A stretch of DNA of 64,000 nt from Paracoccus sp. JM45 (GTDB lineage: Bacteria; Pseudomonadota; Alphaproteobacteria; Rhodobacterales; Rhodobacteraceae): assembly GCF_003590715.1 (NCBI RefSeq), contig NZ_QQVY01000011.1, positions 1 through 64,000 on the forward strand, read 5' to 3'. Under the pieces are notes generated by a model. The model did no database searches and was not told where the DNA came from. It saw only the letters and a program-made list of their open reading frames with translations. Shown piece by piece: positions 59,905 to 64,000 of the stretch; position 1 is the first letter of the stretch; every line of letters begins with the position of its first letter. The position numbers and the translations under genes are program-made.

Positions 59905-62051
59905 CCACGTCTCCAGTCATGAAAGCGTTCGGCAATGGCGGTCAGGCGCGGGTTCACATGGGCTTTGCGCCAGACGCCTGCGACCGATTTATTCGCCTCG
60001 GCGAGGGTTGGATAGATGTGGATTGTACCAAGGATTTTGGACAGCCCCAGATTATGCTTCATCGCCAGCACGAATTCGGCCATCAGGTCACCGCCGTGGA
60101 CACCGACGATGGTCGCGCCCAGAATGCGGTCCTTGCCCTTGGGCGTCAGGACCTTGACGAAGCCCCGCGTTGCGCCATCGGCAATGGCCCGATCCGATCC
60201 GTCCAGTTCGAAACGGGTGACCGTCACATCAATGCCCTGTTCCTTGGCTTCGGTTTCCGAAATGCCCACGCGGGCGACTTCGGGGTCGGTGAAGGTTGCC
60301 CAAGGGATGACGCGGGCATCGACCTTGCTGGCGCGGATGTCGCCGAACAGACCGTTCACAGCCGCGTAATAGGCCTGATGGCTGGCCGTATGGGTGAACT
60401 GCCACGGGCCTGCAACATCACCTGCGGCCAGAATATTCGGGTATAGCGTTTGCAGATATTCGTTGGTCTGGACGGTGCGGTTGGTAGGAATGTTTAATTC
60501 CTCCAGCCCAAGGTTTTTCAGGTTCGGTGTGCGGCCGACAGCAACGATAATTTCGTCGCATTGGATGCGGATTGTGTCGTCACCGGTTTCCAGTTGCAGC
60601 CAGCGCCCGTTTTCATCCTGTCCGGCACCGACAGCCTTATGACCTGTCAGAATTTCGACGCCGTCATCCTGCAGGGCCTGCGTCATCAGATCCGACACCT
60701 CGGGGTCTTCGCGGGGCAGAATACGATCACCAGCCTCGATCTGGGTGACATGCGAACCAAGGCGGGCAAAGGATTGCGCCAGTTCGGCACCGATCGGACC
60801 GCCACCAAGAATGGCAATACGGGCAGGCACCTGATCACGGTCGGACAGCTTGTCCCACAGCGTATCGGAATTCAGCGCACCGCTGTCGGCCAGTCCGGGG
60901 ATCGGCGGCATGGTCGGCTTGGCACCGGTGGCAATGACAATGGCGCGGCTGGTCAGACGCTGCATATTGCCATCGTTCAGGGCAACCTCGACCGTAAAGG
61001 GGTCGATCATACGGGCGCGGCCTTTCAGAACCTCGACCCCAAGGCTTTCATAGCGTTCGACGCTGTCATGGGGGGCAATCGTGGCAATGGCACCGTGGAT
61101 GCGGTTCATCACCGCGCGGAAATCGACCTTGGGCGTCACAGCCTCGATTCCGTAACTGTCGGCATGGCGCATCTGGCGCGCAACCGAGGCGCTTTTGATC
61201 AGGGCTTTCGACGGCACACAGCCGGTGTTCAGGCAATCCCCCCCCATTTCCGAGGCTTCGACCAGCGTCACCTTGGCTTTGGTTGCCGCGGCGATATAGG
61301 CGGTCACCAGACCGGCGGAACCCCCACCGATGACAATCAGGTTGCGGTCGAATTTTGCCGGACGGGTCCATTTTGCATAGACGCGGCGGCGGCGGATGAT
61401 GCCCATGATGGCGCGGGCAATCCATGGAAAAGCAGCCAGCACGGCAAAAGAGGCGATGATGGCAGGCGACAGAATACCCGACAGGCTTTCAAGCTGTGCA
61501 AGTTGGGTGCCTGCGTTCACAAACACAGCGGTTCCGGCAAGCATGCCGATCTGGCTGACCCATGCAAAGGTCGGCAGGCGCATCGGCGTCAGACCCATCA
61601 GCAGGTTGACTGCAAAGAAGGGCAGCACCGGCAGCAGGCGCAGCGAGAACAGGAAGAAAGCACCATCGCGTTCGACGCCCGCCTCAATTTTTTCCAGACG
61701 TTCGCGAAAGCGGGCATGTACCCAGTCACGCAACAGATAACGCGCCGCCAGAAAGGCAACCGAGGCACCGATGGTCGATGCAAAAGACACCAGCAACAGT
61801 CCTTGCCAGAAACCGAACAATGCGCCTGCCGCCAGCGTTAGCCAGACCGCAATCGGCAGCGAAAGCGCGGTCACTGCGACATAAGTCGCGAAAAACACCG
61901 CAGCCACCATAACCGCATTCTGGGCACGGAACGTCTCGATCTGTTCAAGCTGGGCGCGCACCCCGTCCAAGGTCGTCAGGCTTTCGGGGATCATGAAAAT
62001 GCCGGCCACAACGGCCAGCAAAAGCAGCAGAAAGATTAAGGGACGTGTCAT
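59901..62051 (-). CDS. TVP38/DedA-type membrane domain fused to a pyridine nucleotide-disulfide oxidoreductase
   Basis: The start MTRPLIFLLLLLAVV after AAGG gives 716 residues. Residues 1 to about 220 are a polytopic TVP38/TMEM64 (VTT) domain (SFASTIGASVAFLAARYLL, FSLRLLPVLPFFAVNLLMG, core RLLPVLPFF). Residues 236-716 form a flavoprotein of the mercuric reductase/lipoamide dehydrogenase class: GGGSAG at 242-247, redox pair C273-x4-C278 in GGDCLNTGCVPSKAL and a second Rossmann motif ILGGGPIGAELAQ. No extra C-terminal cysteine pair of MerA is seen. It heads the ynjF-B-C-D operon. It should be a membrane-bound NAD(P)H-dependent disulfide reductase; substrate unknown. Confidence 0.88.
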   Translation of the reverse strand: MTRPLIFLLLLLAVVAGIFMIPESLTTLDGVRAQLEQIETFRAQNAVMVAAVFFATYVAVTALSLPIAVWLTLAAGALFGFWQGLLLVSFASTIGASVAFLAARYLLRDWVHARFRERLEKIEAGVERDGAFFLFSLRLLPVLPFFAVNLLMGLTPMRLPTFAWVSQIGMLAGTAVFVNAGTQLAQLESLSGILSPAIIASFAVLAAFPWIARAIMGIIRRRRVYAKWTRPAKFDRNLIVIGGGSAGLVTAYIAAATKAKVTLVEASEMGGDCLNTGCVPSKALIKSASVARQMRHADSYGIEAVTPKVDFRAVMNRIHGAIATIAPHDSVERYESLGVEVLKGRARMIDPFTVEVALNDGNMQRLTSRAIVIATGAKPTMPPIPGLADSGALNSDTLWDKLSDRDQVPARIAILGGGPIGAELAQSFARLGSHVTQIEAGDRILPREDPEVSDLMTQALQDDGVEILTGHKAVGAGQDENGRWLQLETGDDTIRIQCDEIIVAVGRTPNLKNLGLEELNIPTNRTVQTNEYLQTLYPNILAAGDVAGPWQFTHTASHQAYYAAVNGLFGDIRASKVDARVIPWATFTDPEVARVGISETEAKEQGIDVTVTRFELDGSDRAIADGATRGFVKVLTPKGKDRILGATIVGVHGGDLMAEFVLAMKHNLGLSKILGTIHIYPTLAEANKSVAGVWRKAHVNPRLTAIAERFHDWRRG

Positions 62052-62136
62052 CTGGAAGCCTTGTGTTGCATGGGTTGCCGTGCAGTTCGCAGCAAAGGCT
62101 GCCAGTGTTACAGTCGGATGGAAGAAAAGCGCCAGC

Positions 62137-62820
62137 TTATCCCCAATGGCTGACAATCGCCTGCGCCAATTCGTCCAGCGTCGGTGCCACCACATCGGGG
62201 ACGGGAACGCCCGGCACATTTAGCGGGGCATTCGCGCCATGTGTCACCAATGCACCTTTGCCCCCCATCGCCTGCATACCCAGCGTATCCCATGTGTGGC
62301 ACGCGACAAGACACAGATCCGCCAGCGGCACATCCAGCGCATCGGACACCATCTGATAGGTCTGCGGCGCGGGCTTGAAGCGGCCTGTGGGTTGCACGGT
62401 GAAAGACTGTTCGAAGAAATCTGCCAGACCGGCTTTTTCCAGTGGCGACGGCCCGCTGCCTTTGGGTGAATTGGTCAATGTCACCAAGCGGAAACCGGCA
62501 TTACGCAGCTTTTCCAGCGCCTGCGCCGCATCCCCATGCGCGGGCATCGAGCCGATGGCCTGTGACAGATCCTGCACATCGCTGTCACTGATCGGCTTGT
62601 CCTTGATCTGGCCCATCATCCGCAACGCACCTGCGGCCAGCTTGCCAAAATCGCTGTCGATCTGTGCCAGCGACAAGGCCTGTGAATAAAGCACCAGTTG
62701 CGCGAACCATTCGCGCAGAACCTGCGGGTTACCGAACAGGCGGTCGAACAGGGGGGCAACGCTGTCCAGATCCAGCAGCGTTTCGTTGACGTCGAATACA
62801 AGGACGGGTTTCATGGTCAT
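62137..62820 (-). CDS. Haloacid dehalogenase, type II (HAD superfamily)
   Basis: The ATG at 62818-62820 follows AGCGGAG and gives 227 residues. HAD motif I is VFDVNETLLD with nucleophile Asp10, motif II is TLTNSP and the later motif VACHTWDTLGMQAMGGKGAL, seen around HTWD, fits L-2-haloacid dehalogenases. These enzymes hydrolyse 2-chloro or 2-fluoro acids, but many proteins with this pattern have other substrates. It has no close operon partner. Confidence 0.85.
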   Translation of the reverse strand: MTMKPVLVFDVNETLLDLDSVAPLFDRLFGNPQVLREWFAQLVLYSQALSLAQIDSDFGKLAAGALRMMGQIKDKPISDSDVQDLSQAIGSMPAHGDAAQALEKLRNAGFRLVTLTNSPKGSGPSPLEKAGLADFFEQSFTVQPTGRFKPAPQTYQMVSDALDVPLADLCLVACHTWDTLGMQAMGGKGALVTHGANAPLNVPGVPVPDVVAPTLDELAQAIVSHWG

Positions 62821-62957
62821 GATGGCTCCGCTTGGATGAATGCATGTCGGAACGGTTGCAACCGCGACAAGGTTGCGCCCGAACAGGCTTAACCTGTGCT
62901 TTACCACCTTGGGGTTATGTTCGGAATGATCCCCCGGCTGTGCGAAAGGACAAGGCC

Positions 62958-63203
62958 ATGACGCAACTTTTCCGTTCAATCCTTTTGTTGCTGTTCGCCA
63001 CCGCTCCGGCTGTGGCCAAGCCTGTGGCTGCTGGGGAAAAGGTGGTAATACTGCCGGTCAGCAGGCATCCGGCCCCTGTGCGGCAGATACCCAAGGACAT
63101 GCGTCCTGTGCCTTATGATCAGGGGGCGGTTCTTTATCCGGTGGCCTTCGAACGGCAAGGGGATAGCCCTGCGCAATATAAATTGCCGTTCTTCCGCTTC
63201 TGA
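62958..63203 (+). CDS. Small exported protein of unknown function
   Basis: The ATG at 62958 follows GAAAGGA and gives 81 residues. A signal peptide is clear (LFRSILLLLFATAPAVAK). The mature part of about 60 residues is rich in Pro, Val and Arg and ends in LPFFRF, with no domain that I recognise. It is divergent from the HAD gene and converges with the Rieske gene three bases after its end. A coding gene is supported by the signal peptide and ribosome site only. Confidence 0.55.
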   Translation: MTQLFRSILLLLFATAPAVAKPVAAGEKVVILPVSRHPAPVRQIPKDMRPVPYDQGAVLYPVAFERQGDSPAQYKLPFFRF

Positions 63204-63206
63204 GGG

Positions 63207-63575
63207 TCAGGGGGTGCGCGACCCGATCACCAATTGTCCGTCCGTTCTGTGCAGCGGAACAGGTGACAGGCTGCATCCCAGACCGTGACCGCCAACCCCG
63301 TCACCCGTCCTTGCATCGAAGATTGCACCATGTGCGCTGCACATCAGTTTGGTGCCGTCATGCGACATCAGATGCGGGCTGCGATAATCCAGCGGCAGGA
63401 ATTGATGCGGGCAGGCGTTCACGAACCCTTTGATGCCATCATCGGTCATCACCAGCAGCAGCGGGAAATCACCGGCATCGGTGGTGACAGTAACCGCCCG
63501 CGCGCCCGATTGCAGATCGCCCCCGGGCACAACAGTACCAAGGGGCGGGGCCGAGGAAAGCTCGGTCCAGATCAT
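63207..63575 (-). CDS. Rieske [2Fe-2S] protein
   Basis: The 122-residue soluble protein has the Rieske ligands CPHQ (C-x-H) and CSAHGAIFD (C-x2-H), the pattern of NirD/ferredoxin-type Rieske proteins. No signal peptide or membrane helix is visible, so it is cytoplasmic. Its start overlaps the stop of the 4-hydroxyphenylpyruvate dioxygenase gene as ATGA, so the two are probably expressed together. It may provide electrons for an oxygenase or other enzyme; the partner is not in the window. Confidence 0.85.
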   Translation of the reverse strand: MIWTELSSAPPLGTVVPGGDLQSGARAVTVTTDAGDFPLLLVMTDDGIKGFVNACPHQFLPLDYRSPHLMSHDGTKLMCSAHGAIFDARTGDGVGGHGLGCSLSPVPLHRTDGQLVIGSRTP

Positions 63576-64000
63576 TCTGCCGGTTCGGCCTTCAGCACGC
63601 CGCGACGGACCTGATCTTCCTCGATCGATTCAAACAACGCGCGGAAATTGCCTTCGCCAAAGCCGTCGTCGCCCTTGCGTTGGATGAATTCGAAAAAGAT
63701 CGGCCCGATCACGGTTTTCGAGAAGATCTGTAACAGGATGCGCGTTTCACCCCCGCCCACCACGCCTTCGCCGTCGATTAGGATACCGCGGTTCTGCATG
63801 CGGTCCAGTGGTTCTTCGTGGCCTTTGACGCGGGCGCGGCTCATCTCGTAATAGGTGGCGGGCGGACCGGGCATGAATTCCATCCCCGCGTCGGCGATTT
63901 TATCGGTGCCGCCATAGATGTCGTTGTTGGCGATGGCGATATGCTGGATACCCTCGCCCTTGTATTCGCGTAGGTATTCCTCGATCTGGCTGTTGTCATC
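63572..64000 (-). CDS. hpd: 4-hydroxyphenylpyruvate dioxygenase, C-terminal part
   Basis: The gene enters from the right edge and 142 codons are visible. QHIAIANNDIYG carries the second iron ligand His, and ILLQIFSKTVIGPIFFEFIQRKGDDGFGEGNF, seen around PIFFEFIQRKGDDGFG, carries the Glu ligand and family end. The enzyme turns 4-hydroxyphenylpyruvate into homogentisate in tyrosine degradation. The N-terminal half and the start lie outside the window. Confidence 0.95.
   Translation of the reverse strand, partial: DDNSQIEEYLREYKGEGIQHIAIANNDIYGGTDKIADAGMEFMPGPPATYYEMSRARVKGHEEPLDRMQNRGILIDGEGVVGGGETRILLQIFSKTVIGPIFFEFIQRKGDDGFGEGNFRALFESIEEDQVRRGVLKAEPAE

Noticed and set aside
60561..61841. Plus-strand open frame of 426 codons
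   Set aside because: It is the complement of the flavoprotein fusion, whose GGDCLNTGC and Rossmann motifs leave no doubt about the real strand.
59901..62051. Mercuric reductase / mercury resistance
   Set aside because: The GGDCLNTGCVP redox site is shared by the whole family. There is no N-terminal metal-binding domain, no C-terminal cysteine pair and no mer genes nearby.
1..64000. CRISPR array, rRNA or tRNA genes, replication origin
   Set aside because: No regularly spaced repeats, no rRNA sequence, no cloverleaf and no DnaA-box cluster were noticed on reading through; a computational scan was not possible.

Overview
The window comes from an alphaproteobacterium, most likely a member of the Rhodobacteraceae (Paracoccus/Roseobacter type). 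The best evidence is the ccoNOQP-ccoGHIS cluster with an adjacent fnrL/hemN pair and three FNR boxes, the number of ABC importers for amino acids and organic acids, ATGA-overlapping operons and high GC. Almost all of the window looks like ordinary chromosome carrying catabolic and respiratory operons. The exception is the left 3.3 kb, a degraded accessory segment.

Layout. 1-3.3 kb: the end of an IS3-type element that truncates a DUF6998-like gene, a class C beta-lactamase-fold hydrolase, an IS3 OrfB relic, a tyrosine integrase pseudogene joined directly to a truncated ChrR-type cupin. 3.4-12.7 kb: a LysR gene divergent from an operon with a complete LIV-type importer (LivG, LivF, binding protein, LivH, LivM) followed by acyl-CoA dehydrogenase, alcohol dehydrogenase and acyl-CoA synthetase; this suggests uptake and CoA-dependent breakdown of an unidentified acid. 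13.1-15.6 kb: a three-gene periplasmic unit of Tat-exported flavin amine oxidase, cytochrome c and exported RidA. 16.1-19.0 kb: a polar amino acid importer. 19.1-27.5 kb: a divergent catabolic cluster (GntR, TIGR04076-type protein, two related aldo/keto reductases, one fused to a Rid domain, and a second LIV importer). 27.5-35.9 kb: MacAB-type efflux, three small secreted proteins, an OmpR-type two-component system and a PhoD phosphatase, which look like an envelope-stress neighbourhood.

36-46 kb: cbb3 oxidase assembly genes (ccoGHIS), structural genes (ccoNOQP), FnrL and oxygen-independent coproporphyrinogen dehydrogenase (HemN), with FNR boxes in front of ccoG, ccoN and between fnrL and hemN; together a microaerobic respiration module. 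46.2-49.9 kb: a YhaO/YhaN-like nuclease-ATPase pair. 50.0-55.8 kb: GntR, amino-acid-type importer, class V aminotransferase and hydantoinase/dihydropyrimidinase, an uncharacterised nitrogen-compound pathway. 55.7-62.1 kb: an operon of YnjD, YnjC, YnjB and YnjF homologues with a fusion of a TVP38/DedA-type membrane domain to a disulfide oxidoreductase. 62.1-64 kb: HAD dehalogenase, a small secreted protein, a Rieske protein and the C-terminal part of 4-hydroxyphenylpyruvate dioxygenase running off the end.

The two strongest candidates for undescribed biology are the periplasmic amine oxidase/cytochrome c/RidA operon (13085-15604) and the Ynj-transporter/YnjF/membrane-flavoprotein operon (55749-62051). 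No tRNA, rRNA or CRISPR array was seen.
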